Origin: Lytechinus pictus
Lineage: Eukaryota; Echinodermata; Echinoidea; Temnopleuroida; Toxopneustidae
Assembly: GCF_037042905.1 (NCBI RefSeq)
Contig: NC_087252.1
Coordinates: 2,425,501-2,489,500 of the forward strand
DNA length: 64,000 nucleotides
Direction of reading: 5' to 3'
Shown piece after piece: positions 14,103 to 27,115 of this stretch (position 1 is the first letter of the stretch; every line of letters begins with the position of its first letter). A program made the translations under genes and the position numbers. The notes under the pieces were generated by a model. It did no database searches, had not been told where the DNA came from, and saw only the letters and a program-made list of their open reading frames with translations.

Positions 14103-14290
14103 CACACTCTGAAAATAGTTGGGGGAAAAAATACTATCCACACAATTATCGGTTAAAATCTGCCCAAATTAGGTAATGAAAACTAATAATTTGGTGATAA
14201 ATTTGCTCAATTGGAAAATAATTGCACAATATACTAGCAAAGTATCACAATACCCAACACAGTGGACAGTATTGCCCTACATTTTAAGTA
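14103..14290. mobile_element. Foldback MITE, TTGGGCAACATACTGTCC type, copy 1
   Basis: Begins ACACTCTGAAAATAGTTGGG and contains TATCCACACAATTATCGG, GGTTAAAATCTGCCCAAATT and an inverted GTGGACAGTATTGCCC. The same motifs occur at 56339-56466 and 59309-59515. Confidence 0.6.
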
Positions 14291-15218
14291 TGTATGCATT
14301 TTGATGGGGGAACTTGGATTTGAGCTACAGACTTATTGCACTTCTTGACCCAAAGTCGACAAGTGATACTTCGCTACCAAGCTACATTGTGTCTGCAATA
14401 AGGTCTATTTTGTTCATTTACAATCTTGGGGCTGATAATTAATTGGGCTATCCAAGCACGTTCTGTACATTAGACTAACAAAACATTGGATTGAATGCAA
14501 ATGAATATACATGTATACATAATTATTCTGTCATCTCATCTCATCTTAAGTATTGATTTTTTTTTAAACAAACAACCTTCCTTATATTCATAAAAACAAT
14601 TCTGATTTGTAAAATTATAATAATCAGTTAAAGTCTTTGAATCAGTCAAATAAGATTGGGTTCGTTATATATATAAATAACACTCTTATATGTCAGATTT
14701 GACACTTCTGGTGATTCAGAAAATCATGGATTGAAAATCATCACCACCAACAACAAAAAAAACCCAGATTAGTTATGATTTAGATAAGGTATGAATACTT
14801 CATTTTGGTGTTTTCTCCGTTTACTTGAATCGTAAGATTTGACCGGGAATAGCAGCAATTTGAATTCCCAAGAGAGGTCATTAGAATGTGATAATCATGA
14901 TAATTGATATTAATTTTACCATAATAACTGAAGGTGAATTGTTTCTGAAAATCCGCATTGTCGGTTCATTAAGGAAATGCTTGGAATCTCGAAGGTTGGT
15001 TTCATGATTTAATTCAATGGCATCTATTCCCAGTGGACAAATCATTGTGACACAATAAGTTCAGGGTACTTTTACGGTCGTATCACGTGATACTATGGCG
15101 GAGAAAATAAGAGAAAGAAAGAGAGTGAGAGCAAGAGGGCGAGAAGGGGGTTTGGAGCCTGAGGGCATGTGAGGGTGTGTTTGTATGTGAGAAAAGGAAA
15201 GGGCAGAGGGGGTTGGGG

Positions 15219-15249
<31 letters not shown>

Positions 15250-18200
15250 TGAGAGGGGGGGGACAAAGAGTTACTGAGACCGTAGAGATGCCAATGGTGA
15301 GATGATGTTCATGTGTATGTATGGGTGAATGTGAATGTGTGAGTATGATTTGTGCGTGAGGGTTGGGGTGTATGTGTGTGTGAGAGGGGGTGGATAGAGA
15401 GGAAGAAGGGGGGGTGATAGCAGATGAGTGAAAGAGAGGGGACTTTATATATACAAGTCATGATACAGCTACGCTAGGATAGGGAAGAAATGTATAAGTG
15501 TGAGCGAAATAGACGCATCAAATTGAGGAGAAATTGAAATCGAAAGAGTCGTGACAAGAGGAGATGTAGAGTCGAAGAGAGATGGAATTGGAAAACGTCC
15601 GTTCGTAATCAAGAGTTCAATCACCTCTCGCAACGTAAGATGCCATCTCGACTTGTCGGCTTTTCGGTCGTCATCAAACAATAAATTTGATGTGAATTTA
15701 TGAACATATTCCTGCAATTTAAATTTAGTTTATTCACAATGGATTAAGTTAAATACAAGTTTTATTGGAAATTTCTGATAATCCGAAGAAATGAAAGGGT
15801 AGGTTTAATCATTGTCCAAAATAAACGAGGTAAAGACCAATAATTGCTCAGAAATTAGTAAGATATGGATTTATTTCCATCACTAGCTTAATAAAAAGAT
15901 ATGTTCTTCAATATGTGAAGCATAAGAACTGAGACTCAACTAGGCCTACTTATTAGTGTTAGTAGTTTCAGCTTTTTAGCATGTTCCTCTTCTAATTAGT
16001 TTTAACCTCGAACATTTTATGGGCTTCCTATGCAGTTAAAACAGTAGTTTGTTATTCTGACTTGAGTTTAAATACTTTCTCCGAAAAGTCTTGCTGATTG
16101 CAAAGAATAATTGACCTGCGTTGTTTGCCAAAATTGTGGCTTTATTTTGAAAAAAAAAGGATAATGAGAATGCAATTTCAACTTAAAATGAAAATTATAT
16201 CGCGTAATACTTTGCTTATAATTGTTTATACTCTGAATTCTCAGTAATGCAATTTTTTTTTGGATACATTATGATGGAAATTTCTTGTAATTTCTCGTAA
16301 GATGTAATATAAAATTAATTGGCAACTTAATGAGCTGTCGTTACGTGAAGAGATAGATCCCAGAAAATCCATGTCAAAATAGCCATGTGCTTCAAATGAC
16401 GCTCAAATATAAATATAATGATTTCCTCTTTATGGAACATATCACAAGGAAACTACAAAGACCAATTGATAACATTTATTACGGATATGCAGTGTATTTG
16501 GACAAAAGGGTTTAGAAGGGAAGGGGAGCTGCACTCCGTACTCCCGCGGCAAGGGGCACGCTACCGTGCAAGCAGTGACACCAGTCAATTAGGTGAAAGC
16601 GTCAATACTTGTGCAACACTTTATAAGTGTACAACGTTACCTGATTAGATTAGAAGCTTCGATTGAGAAATATGGCGTGTATTTGGAGAGGACACTTCCA
16701 CTATAAAAATATGAAAATTAATTTTCAAGGAAGCTCTATTACGACACCATGTATATTTCATATTAAGAGGAGACAGACTGAGATTGTTGATGTAATTTAC
16801 CTGCCACACCCTCCGAAACTCGCATATGCACCATGTTAAAAAAATCACGAGGTCCCATTTTAAATTTATGTAATAAAAAGATAATGCACAAAACCATAGT
16901 CATTTAATGACCTAACAATCCACATTTATACATTTATGATTGAAAAATATTGATTTTTAGAGAAAACAACTCAGTGGTAAAAAAAAATGAAAATAAACTG
17001 ACAAAAAATGTCCATACTGCAAAACATGCCTTGGATCTCGAGGGAGGCTGTACATGGCTAACCTTTACCGCTATGTTCTCAAGGCTTCTTCGAGAGAACT
17101 CAGGTCTGGACGCACTGTTAATTCTAGAGTGGGTCTCTGCAAGTCACGCCAGCATGGCCAGGTGTGTGGGAGGAGTAAAGTTCAAAGACGTGTGCATAAG
17201 CTAGCCAGGATGCGTGGAATAGTGTATTGTTGGATCGTGTTAATCATAAATGCCTCTTTTGTTTCTAAAACACACACACACACTTTCTGTTCCCTTCTGT
17301 AACAAATGAGTTATATATTTTAATGACGAATTATGTGGAATGATATCTTGGTTCGAATATTTCAAGAGAGAGCCTATAATGAATCAAAAGGTATTAACAA
17401 TATTGAATAATTCTTACTTCTTATTTCGAAGCATATTCATCATTTCCCTCTTCTCTTACTCCACTAACTATATAGAATGCTACTTTTTTATTTAGTTTAT
17501 CATAGGCATCTTTTTCCTTCTCTTGATCATCTCCTGTTACACTTCTCTTTTTTGTCCTTGCTTTAGTTTTCGATTATTCATTTTTCATCCTTCTCTTATA
17601 TTTTCTTTTTTTCATTTTCTTCTTCTTTTACTTCTTTGTCTACTTTTATTGTTTTTTGCATCTTCTCCCCCTTCTTTTCTTCTTCTTCGTATTCTTCTTC
17701 TTCCTCTTTCTCTTCCCCTTCTTTTGATACTATTCTTACTCTTCTTCTTGTCCTTGTATACTGCCTGTCCTCTCGTTGAATTTTTTTTTTTACTTTAAAA
17801 CCCACGAGTAATGTACTTCCTGTATCCCAACTTGGCTTAGTTGTGTAGTAATCTACTACGGAAGTTATCAATAAAAGTATACCAGGAATAAGATTTCCCC
17901 TCCCCCCTCTCTAAATTATTTTATTTGGATAAACCATTTCGTTAACTTATGAACGACGACGAATGAGTAATGAAGCCAAGGATCATTTCATTCCATTCAT
18001 TCGTTCTTATCACTGGTGATGGAATAGTCATAACGGCGAAACCGATTGAAGACCGTCCAAAAACGGTTACGTTACCACCAATTGCATACCATTGATCGTT
18101 TGGGAATCGTATTGTTGTTGTGACTGGAAGCCTTACGGATAATCGAGTGACTAATCTGCGGAACGACAGAGAAATGAAAACGATCATGATACAGTCACAC

Positions 18201-18797
18201 CCAACGTGAACCGTGGAACCTATATTGGACTGATCAAAGGTTAATGCGTTATTTACAATGGTAGTACCGCCGGTCGGTTTCGAGTCAGTCTCGTTGGTAA
18301 GACTGGAGTATTGATTTGACTATAGTAAGATTGATTTTCATGTCAAGTTACAATATGACAATTGACAAAAAAATTATTTCTGTAATTATTATCAATCATC
18401 GATGGCGTCATATATTGTCAAGAAGAAGAGGCGCATGGGCACTACGTCATTTCCCGATAACGAAATTTCAACTACTTTTTTGTTTAATCATGCCTAATTT
18501 AATAGGTGGCCTCAATTTATTGGTCAAGTTCAGAAAGTAAAACCATGTCCTTCTTTAAATTAATGGAGTCAAACTTTTTTCGACATTTTTTTTTCAAAGG
18601 GAACACCCCCCCCCCCCCCTTTATTCTTGGATGAAATTTCATTGTATTTTGCAGAGTATGCAATAAATTATAAACCAAAGATTTTTTTAGCAAGTAAACA
18701 CATATATAGTTATTGAGAACGTCTACGGCATTTCCTTTTATTTGAATGAAGGATAAAAGAGCATTGTCGATTAATTGCCTTGCTCACGGCCATATGT

Positions 18798-18867
18798 GCC
18801 GTGGCTGGGAATCGAACCTCGGTATTTCATGTGTCTAGTCAGGCGCCTTAGACCACTCGGCCACGGC
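18798..18867 (-). repeat. tRNA-like (Ser/Leu-type) fragment or SINE head
   Basis: The minus strand has a TGGCCGAGTGG box A and a consensus GGTTCGATTCC box B, with GCCGTGG and CCACGGC ends able to pair. The body is only about 70 nt, the anticodon and T stems do not pair properly, and there is no type II variable arm, so a functional tRNA is unlikely. Confidence 0.45.
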
Positions 18868-18895
18868 ATGTCCATTTCATACCAAGCGATTAACG

Positions 18896-19000
18896 CTACA
18901 TTCACACTAATGAAACCGACTCCAGACAGATCGATGATATATATCATTGGAAATAATGTAATAGCTTTGGTCAGTCTGGAGTCGGTTCTCTGAGTGTGAC
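18896..19000. mobile_element. Small foldback element GAAACCGACTCCAGAC
   Basis: CATTCACACTAATGAAACCG / ACTCCAGAC pair with GTCTGGAGTCGGTT and GAGTGTGA about 100 bp on. A similar ACGAAACCAACTCCAGATCG motif occurs near 49145. Confidence 0.5.
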
Positions 19001-21744
19001 TGTTTCATATCTATTGAAGTTGTCACATAACCTTGTTCTTAATATTATATACTAACAAAATTACCCGGATGTCCTTGTTTCTTAAATACCATGTTAACAC
19101 CATTGCCATACTCTCGTCTCAGCCTCTGACATCTTTGAACATTTAGGTGGTAATTATCAACATTGTGCATACATAGTATCTCCATGTCACCTAATTTATT
19201 CTGATTATTATATCTCATAAACTTCGTATGGGGATACCGGTCCTTCAAGCATAATATAACAATAAGATAACATTCCTTTACAATTTGGGATGGACGATGA
19301 ATAATGCATACGGTTGATATAACATTATCTCTCTTTTTTTTTTTTTTTTTTTTTTGCAAAATTATTTTTGATGTTTGTTTAAATTTGCATTTATTATTGA
19401 CATGATTGAAATAGATACTTTTTATCACAAAGGCCAATGTTACATTTTGTTAAGCTTTGTATTAATACCTCAGAAGAAAATAAAAATACTTTAATGATAT
19501 TAAAGAAATCTTGAACAATCAAATCCTGTTTATTTTGGAAGATGAGTAATAGGAGAAAATTATTTTTCCATGCCATAGATTACTGAACAGAAATAGCATT
19601 ATCGTCACAAACCCAATATTATGAATTTATAACATCCTAAAGCGGGTCTATATCAATTACTGCTCAGTTAATGGTTTGACTTCTCTCATTCCCTCATTCT
19701 CTTTCTCTGTCTCTCCTTTCCTTTCTCTCCCTCTATCTATTTTCCTTCCCCCTTCCCCAAAGTTCAGCTACCTCCCCCTCCGCATCATCCACCCTTTTTT
19801 TTTTTTATATATCCCCATCCATGTCATTGCTTCTTAGATTTGCATTCTATTTTCCACCCTTATACTCGTGTCATCATTCTTCATTTTCTCTCCATCTTCA
19901 TTTTCGACCCTCTCCACCTCCCTTCGCTTCCCTTCTTCCACTTCCTCGAGATGCCATAATTAAATTGATGGACCTAACTTCTGGACGTGTGATGTCGCGC
20001 ATGCGCACTATCCCAAAAGCTCACGTAGATACATCGCCTGTGATACTTTTTCTTCAGGGCATGCGTGTCTGCCTATATCATCCCAGCGATGCCTAAACTT
20101 ACCCACCATAAAATCAGCTCACTCTTCAGAGAAAGTTTCGGTTTATACGACAGCGGGTCGGCTGCGATAGATACCAGCGTTGAAGAGATTCCCGCGCCAG
20201 GCACATATCTTAATACAACGTTCACATCTACGTTAGATGGCATGGCGTGATTTTGTTTGTTTATTCTGTTCTGTTTTACGAGAGGTAAACGGAAACTTAA
20301 TCCTTCCTTATGTGTACTCAAACTCTCCATTTCCAATAGAGACTTTGTCTCACCTCTTCATCACGTTTCTTCGTTTCTCAAATTAAATCTTCAATATTGC
20401 TTTGATAGACGATTGTAATCATACAACCGTCTAAACAAATACTATCGACAAAAGCTTTGTGTCATTAGGTTGAGAAGTGGAAGATATACCAATATTAAAC
20501 GGACGGTGGATCATTAAGAAGCGATTCACATTTCTTTTTATTTCTGTTGACTTTATATCACAATGACAATTAGCTTCTCGATGTCACACTTTGGGTATTT
20601 GCGTTTCCCGGTTGATAAGTGAGTGTAAAGTTATATAGAGTGTATGGGAGAAGTTTCGGGACCGCAAATCTCCCAGGTTCTTCACGCGAATCTCCGCACC
20701 TCTGTACCCTTCCCTTCGAAGCTGACGCATCGTTTGTGCATACGCTGAATTAAGAGTGTGTCTCGGTGCTTCTTAATTTGTCCCCCGATTCTGTTTCGTG
20801 TGTACCCGACAACCGGTTAAGTCCGGGCGATCTCGTTAATCAAAATTGAAGCTCAGACGGTTTTTGGCGGTAAGCTCTTCACGCCACGCGGACTTATTTG
20901 CTCGTGAAAAGCAAACATGAGAACATGAAAGAGGGGCACGGGATGATGCGATAGCCGTGTTTTATCTTCATCAAGTTTTTGTATTGAAGAAAAACAACAA
21001 ACAACCTTCGATCACCTTGTCATTGGAATGTCCGCAACCTACGTACACGTTGAAAGGTAATGTAGCAAAGTGTTTAATTTCCCCCATTTTCAATGTCATT
21101 ATCTTCTTTATGTTTCTTGTCACATTAAAAACTAACATTAGTAAGATTTTTAGCTCGATTTGAGGAAAAAGGTCAAGTTTTGATGACTTTGGAAATTTCC
21201 AACTTTCGACAGAATTCACTTTCGTTGAGGCAAGTCTTCCACAAAAACTGCGATCTGTTTGAACTAACCTCAGAGCTGGAAATTGATCAAGATAAGGTGC
21301 TTTATTTATTACCTGTGGCCAATTCTCGATTTGCTATAAATAAAACTTATTACATTTCTTCTATGTCCTTGTAACATTGGTCGAAGCATTTCATTGATAG
21401 AATGCATCGTAGTTTGGCACAAAAAAACCGGTTTCGATGCGGTAGAGTACACAGTTTGATGATATACATGTATAGTTTTGCAATAATTCTTCATTAAACT
21501 GATTTTTGTTTTTCTTTCATATAGAAAGACACATAGGAAAAACTAGTTCCTTGAATTTCATCGTATATTTATGTCATTTTTGGACTGTTAAACCCCCCCC
21601 CCCCCCAAAAAAAAAAAAAAAAAAAAAAAAAACGTCTTTACGTCATATTAAATCAAATGTTGACTTCATATTTCACTTCGGAATAATGATTCAATCACAC
21701 CATTTAAGGATACATTTTGTGCAAATAATTTTCTGAGGGTCATT

Positions 21745-21782
<38 letters not shown>

Positions 21783-22787
21783 TTTCGTGTAGAGGGTTGC
21801 TAGATCCATATGACAGTTAACCTGTTGACTACGGAATTCAGTCATTCCAATAGGGTTCATACAGGTACCACCTGGTTTCAGTAGTCAATGGGCTGAATTG
21901 GAATATTAACAAAGCATTCATTAGCGATATGCCGTGGCCACTACAATTTTGTAATAGTATTAGGGTTGGTTATTATTACATCACCTCACCAATGAAAGTG
22001 TGAAAGCATTCGAAAAGATTTATTAAAAAATAAACAAGTAGATTACGTACTACAGTACGAGATACGTCACATATGTCACATTCACAAGAGAGCTGGTTAG
22101 TTTTTGTGCAAAGGTTGCCCATTCGGTGATAAAGTTTCGAATAGTTGACGTCATACCATGTTTACAGTCTTTTGCCATTCATCCCAACAGGCTTTTTTTA
22201 TCAAACCACTACTGACTATTTAGAATCGATTGATTTACTATTTTTCTTTGTTTGCTAATTTACTTTCTCTATATATCCTTATTCTTTCAACAACAAAAAA
22301 AGTCAAATGTGTTCATGTGAAATGTAACGTCATCAATGGGAGAGCGTAAAATGTGAGTAGACTTAAACATTATGACGTAATCATGGATATTGAAGTTTCC
22401 AAAGTCCGACGGTTTTGGCGGGTTTCGTAGGGTCATTGACATTATTTGGTCACACCTGTACCTATTAGCAAGTGTATATGCCGGGACATATAAGGCAAGC
22501 AGCTTCATCATTCAATCATTATTTATTTTTGCCATTTACAGAATATCAAGAAATCACATTTCTTTATATCAAAATATCATGTGTTAATAAAATGGAACTC
22601 TGTTAATTTGGCTTGTTTTTTTTAATCAGTTATAGATTTATTCTTTTATTCATATTCATACTTTCGTCGATTTTTTTCAGGCATTTCTTCATACTTTCTT
22701 TCTCCCCTCCCCCACCAGACGATTCTATGTGCAAGTTTTTTTTCTCTATCAAGGTAAGTACCAAATCTGAAAGTCATTTGCCATTTT

Positions 22788-22836
<49 letters not shown>

Positions 22837-25434
22837 TAGATATATATGTGTGTGTGTGTGTATACGTGTATATATATATTATGGTGACATATAAGAACCA
22901 TTTTCAAACAAAATTATTAATTGTTCATACTATTCAATGATGTCGCAATGAGCAGAAAGTGTCAACTCTTAAATGATATTACGACGGACTTTTAAAATCA
23001 ATTTGAATCATGAACTCCCGTCATTTCCAGTGGTGTATCCTCGGATGATGTCGATTTACCTTTTGCCGACAATATTATGTAAAACTAAGGGGTTACATGA
23101 ACAGCGAGTACGTGTGTTTTTGGAGTGTGATTTAAGACTTACGTCAAAACACCAGAAAGCAAGGTGTTTACAATGGATGCCAGTATGGAATGACTTTCAC
23201 TATTAGCAAGATTGATACTCCATTTATTACTTTGTTATGGAATGCCTTTCTACATCCCCGATCTAGATCCAGGAGGAAACAAAATGGACCCCTCCCTGCC
23301 CCTTGCCACAATTGCCGGTCCGGTTTACGGGTAACTCCTATCTGCCAAACTTGTTTTGCCTTCTGGTAGACCTAATTCCTATATTTGCCTCTAAACATGC
23401 ACACACAAAACAAATCAAATCATCCCAATTATCATAATGTGCCCCTTCCCCCTCTTCCCCTTCACACTTCTCTCTCTTCTCCTTCTCTCACGCCCTCTAT
23501 CCCACCCCTACCCCCCTCTCTCTCTCAACATATTCTCAAAAGGTGTGCGTGTGCATTTTATAACTAATCATCGGACACATTATTCCATTCCGCCTATAAA
23601 TGAAAAGTGATATATTATTAGGTAAACTGTAAACCATTGTAAAATACCAACTATAGCCGCTGCGATTAATATATTTTTATAACAAATTATATTATGCAGG
23701 GCCCGCTGATATACCAGTTTCCTAACTGAGGTGGCTACCCTGGGTAAATAAAACATAATTTTTTTTTTATTAATGGAATCAATGCGATGTTACATAACTT
23801 TTTTTTGTAATGCATCGTAACTTTAATATTACTCTTTGGATTTTGGTCTAGGTTTAATCAATATCTCTTCCTTTCTTTCATTTTCCTGATTTTATTTTAC
23901 TTATAATTAGTGCGACCTTTAACAGGTTGTTTTCTTTAGTATGCGAGTGACATGATTGAGAACTCAAAACGTGTGTTTGGAGATGGCTCGAACGATAAGC
24001 CAGTACAGGGGCAATTTAAATTTCAAAAAGCCTTTTTTATTCACTATTTGCGGTCAGTCAAGATGGGGGTGTAATGCGGGGGCTGCGTGGACCGTATAAC
24101 TCGATCAATGAAAAGTCCTTAATCGTCTTGGCTACAATGATTGAGCACTTCATTTTCACCTACTTACACGAATGTGTCATGTAAAACGAGATCCGGAGAA
24201 TTAGCAGGGATTCCCAAACGAAAGTGTCCATTAATGTCATAGAGCAATGTTCCCTTGTGTAGCATTTATTTCATTGTATATAGCTATATATTTTTTTTAT
24301 GATGGGGGCGTTAAAGATGCATCATAGTTGAAGACACTATTGGGAGATGAGCATCAAACAGGTATTTTATGACTTTTAATATCGAATTAGGAAGACTTAA
24401 GGCCCGTTCAATATACATGAAGGCTTACAATAAAAGCAACTTTTCCATTATGATACAACTTTCACCGAAACCTTGATTTCGATTGTCTGCTGAGCCGTGT
24501 TACTATGGCAATTACCATAATTGCAAATCTTTACAATTCTAAGTCCTTAATCAAACATACTCCTTGCGATCAGTCTTATGAAAGCCTTTAAAAAATATGA
24601 CAAAAAAAATGAATTGATGGTTAAAAAAAACGCTGAAATCATTAATTAGAGACAGTTTTGAGGGGTTTGGGGGCAGTTTTCGTAAACGTCTATCCCAAAC
24701 AAGGCATGATACTGAGAATGTCTGTAATATCAGACTTACCATGCTTTCAAAGGCGGTTATGACATTTCAAAAACTCGATTATTTATTATTATTCAATTCA
24801 ATTCATTTATTTGACATTCTTTAAAAACATCCAAACATATATACAAGTATAATATGATACAACAACAAAGGAGTAAAAGACTTTAAATCACAGTATAAGC
24901 AATAAAAAATGGTAGAAATATAAAAGGCCTTCGCCCACTCCGGATCTGTGCACAATATATCATACCTGTCAATGTCTAGTAAAACATGTCAAATGTACCG
25001 TTTGTTCTAGAACCTTCCACATTTCCATGGTTCATGGGAATAAAGTTACATGGCGGCTTAATCTGTCATCAAAAATAGTTTAGTGGTGTATAAGTAGGCC
25101 TATACTTTATGTTCAACCCAAGCAGGCCGTGAAGGAGAAACATGTTTTCTTGTTAATTTGGGCTTTTATTTTCCTTGTTTTAGCCGCAAAACCGCTCTAC
25201 CGATGATACGTCCTGTTCCTTGCGGATGGGCTTTTTCACACCTTTTGCTTGTCTGACACTTGCAGTTTTTAACCAAGATATTCAAAAGAATCCATGTTTT
25301 GGTTGGGTTGTTTTAAACATGGGAAAATTTGGCTTCGAATAGGCCTACCTGTATATCATCATTCTGAAAATGAAATAGAAGATATAGAGAGCTGCAAAAT
25401 ATTGATGAAAAGAAGATTGTCACATCGTGTACAT
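19001..25434. other. Gene-free region with TA and homopolymer repeats
   Basis: T-tract at 19332-19355, C14-A26 junction at 21594-21632, (TA)n at 21747-21778 and (TA)n/(GT)n at 22790-22880. A moderately GC-rich non-repetitive stretch is at about 20640-20900. Open frames of 60-90 codons here have no recognisable content. Confidence 0.5.
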
Positions 25435-25492
25435 GGTATGTTCACATTGTATTTACATTGTATATACATGTACAGTGTGTTCATTATGTATT

Positions 25493-26066
25493 TTAAGGGA
25501 TGGTCTGGGCTTAGTAAATAGAGTAAAATTCACTGAGCAAAATGCCGAAAATTGCATCAAAATCGGATAACAAATAACAAAGTTATTGCATTTTAAAGTT
25601 TAGCAATATTTAGTGAAAATAGTTGTCATGAATATTCATTAGGTGGGCTGATGATGTCACATACCCACTTGTTCTTTTGTATTTTATTATATGAAATTAG
25701 GTTTATTCAATTTTTTTCCTCTAAGAACTAGAAAAACTGGATTAACAACTGATTTAGTGCATTAGATATTTATTGCTGTAACTTATTTCATTATAAGGGA
25801 GACATATTATTCACAAAAGTATGAAATAATGAAAAAAATATGATTTTATGTAATAACATAAGAAAACGGAAAGTGGGGATGTGACATCATCAGCCCACCT
25901 AATGAATATTCACGACGACTGTTTTCACAAAATATTGCTAAACTTTAAACTTCAATAACTTTATCATTTGTTATCCGATTTTGAAGAAATGTTCAAAAAG
26001 TTTGCTCAGTGAATTCTACTCTATGTATTAAGATATAAATATTTTCAGCCCGGACTATCCCTTTAA
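25493..26066. mobile_element. TTAA-flanked foldback MITE (piggyBac-like target)
   Basis: Ends TTAAGGGATGGTCTGGGC and GCCCGGACTATCCCTTTAA. Each arm is about 190 bp and includes AATTCACTGAGCAAA, ATCGGATAACAAAT, the self-complementary ATGAATATTCATTAGGTGGG and TGATGATGTCACAT. No coding capacity. It interrupts the 11-bp minisatellite on either side. Confidence 0.8.
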
Positions 26067-26227
26067 CAGTGTGTTCACAGTATATTTAGAGTGTATTCAG
26101 TGTATTTACAGTGTGTTCACAGTATATTTAGAGTGTGCTAACCGTGTATTAAGAGTGTGTTCACAGTATGTTTACAGTGTGTTCACAGTGTAGTTAGAGT
26201 GTGTTAACAGTATATTTACAGTGTGTG

Positions 26228-26542
26228 TAGTGGTTCTGACTTGTAAACAGAGGGTCCCGTCACAGTCTGGCGTCCTTTGGCAAGGCGTTAATCCACACTT
26301 TGCCACTCTCAGCCTAGGTGCTAAATGGGTACCTGGTAGGATTTGAAAGTCATTGTAGCTTGTCCAGTACTGTGTGCGCCTCACCGGCGACAGGCTGGAA
26401 TACTCCCTAGGGAGTGGAGGGTGTGCACACATTGTTTGCGGAAATGACAGATTGAATCCGATAACCGGGTTAATACTATATCTGTAAAGCGCTTAGACAC
26501 GTCGTTCCGATGTATTAAGCGCTTTATAAAAGCGGATTATTA
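26228..26542 (+). mobile_element. SINE inserted in the minisatellite
   Basis: Contains TTGGCAAGGCGTTAATCCAC, CTAAATGGGTACCTGG and TACTCCCTAGGGAGT in the body. It ends TAAAGCGCTTAGACACGTCG..AAGCGCTTTATAAAAGCGGA TTATTAT, a tail type shared with LINEs in many marine invertebrates. ATATTTACAGTGTGT occurs on both sides (a target duplication or simply the surrounding repeat). The open frame on its minus strand is not a gene. Confidence 0.7.
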
Positions 26543-27115
26543 TATTTACAGTGTGTTCACAGTGTATTGAGAGTGTGTTCACAGTATATTTATAGTGTGT
26601 TCACAGATAGTTCACAGTGTATTTACAGTATGCACACAGTGTCTTCACAGTGTATTTACAATGTGCTTCAAACGTGTTTACAGTGTATTTACAGTATTTT
26701 CACTGTTCATATTGTACGGTGTGTTCACTGTTCACAGTGTATTCAGTGTGTTCACGATGTGTTCACAGAGTATTTTCAGTGTGTTCACGGTATGTTAACA
26801 GCGTCTTCACAGTGTGTTACCGGATTATTCATGCCGTGTACTCATAGCCTGTTTACAGTGTGTTCACAGTGTGTTCATAGTGTGTTCATAGTATGTTCAA
26901 GGCGTATTTGCAATGTGTTCACGTCGTGGGGGATATAAAGATGTGATTCCACACTGTGGGCTCCTCAACACGGTGAGTGTTCACAGTTTTTTCACACAGT
27001 TGCCTATGTTAAGATGTGATTTCCATTCTTAAAATAATCCCATTGAACAGTGTGAAGATGATTTCACAGTGTATTCAACACTGTGAATACACTGTTGGAC
27101 ATACTCTAGGGGCAT

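Larger units (their letters stand above)
11458..18797. other. Gene-free region with purine and pyrimidine tracts
   Basis: Apart from the candidate ORF at 12225 and the MITE at 14103, it holds a G/A-rich tract with (GA)n at about 15096-15440 and a long T/C-rich tract (CTT-type) at about 17500-17790. No supported exon. Confidence 0.5.
25435..27115. repeat. 11-bp minisatellite ACAGTGTRTTY, split by two insertions
   Basis: Units such as ACAGTGTGTTC and ACAGTATATTT repeat head to tail at 25435-25492, 26067-26227 and 26543 to about 26930, with diverged copies to 27115. The first gap is the TTAA MITE and the second is the SINE. Open frames of up to 123 codons here (Cys/Ser/Val/Phe-rich, 11-residue period) arise from the repeat and are not genes. 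Confidence 0.85.

Noticed and set aside
18715..18740. Weak similarity to the start of 5S rRNA (GTCTACGGC)
   Set aside because: Only nine bases match and nothing downstream resembles 5S.
26567..26938. 123-codon plus-strand open frame
   Set aside because: It is the 11-bp minisatellite read in frame; all three frames are open in the same way.
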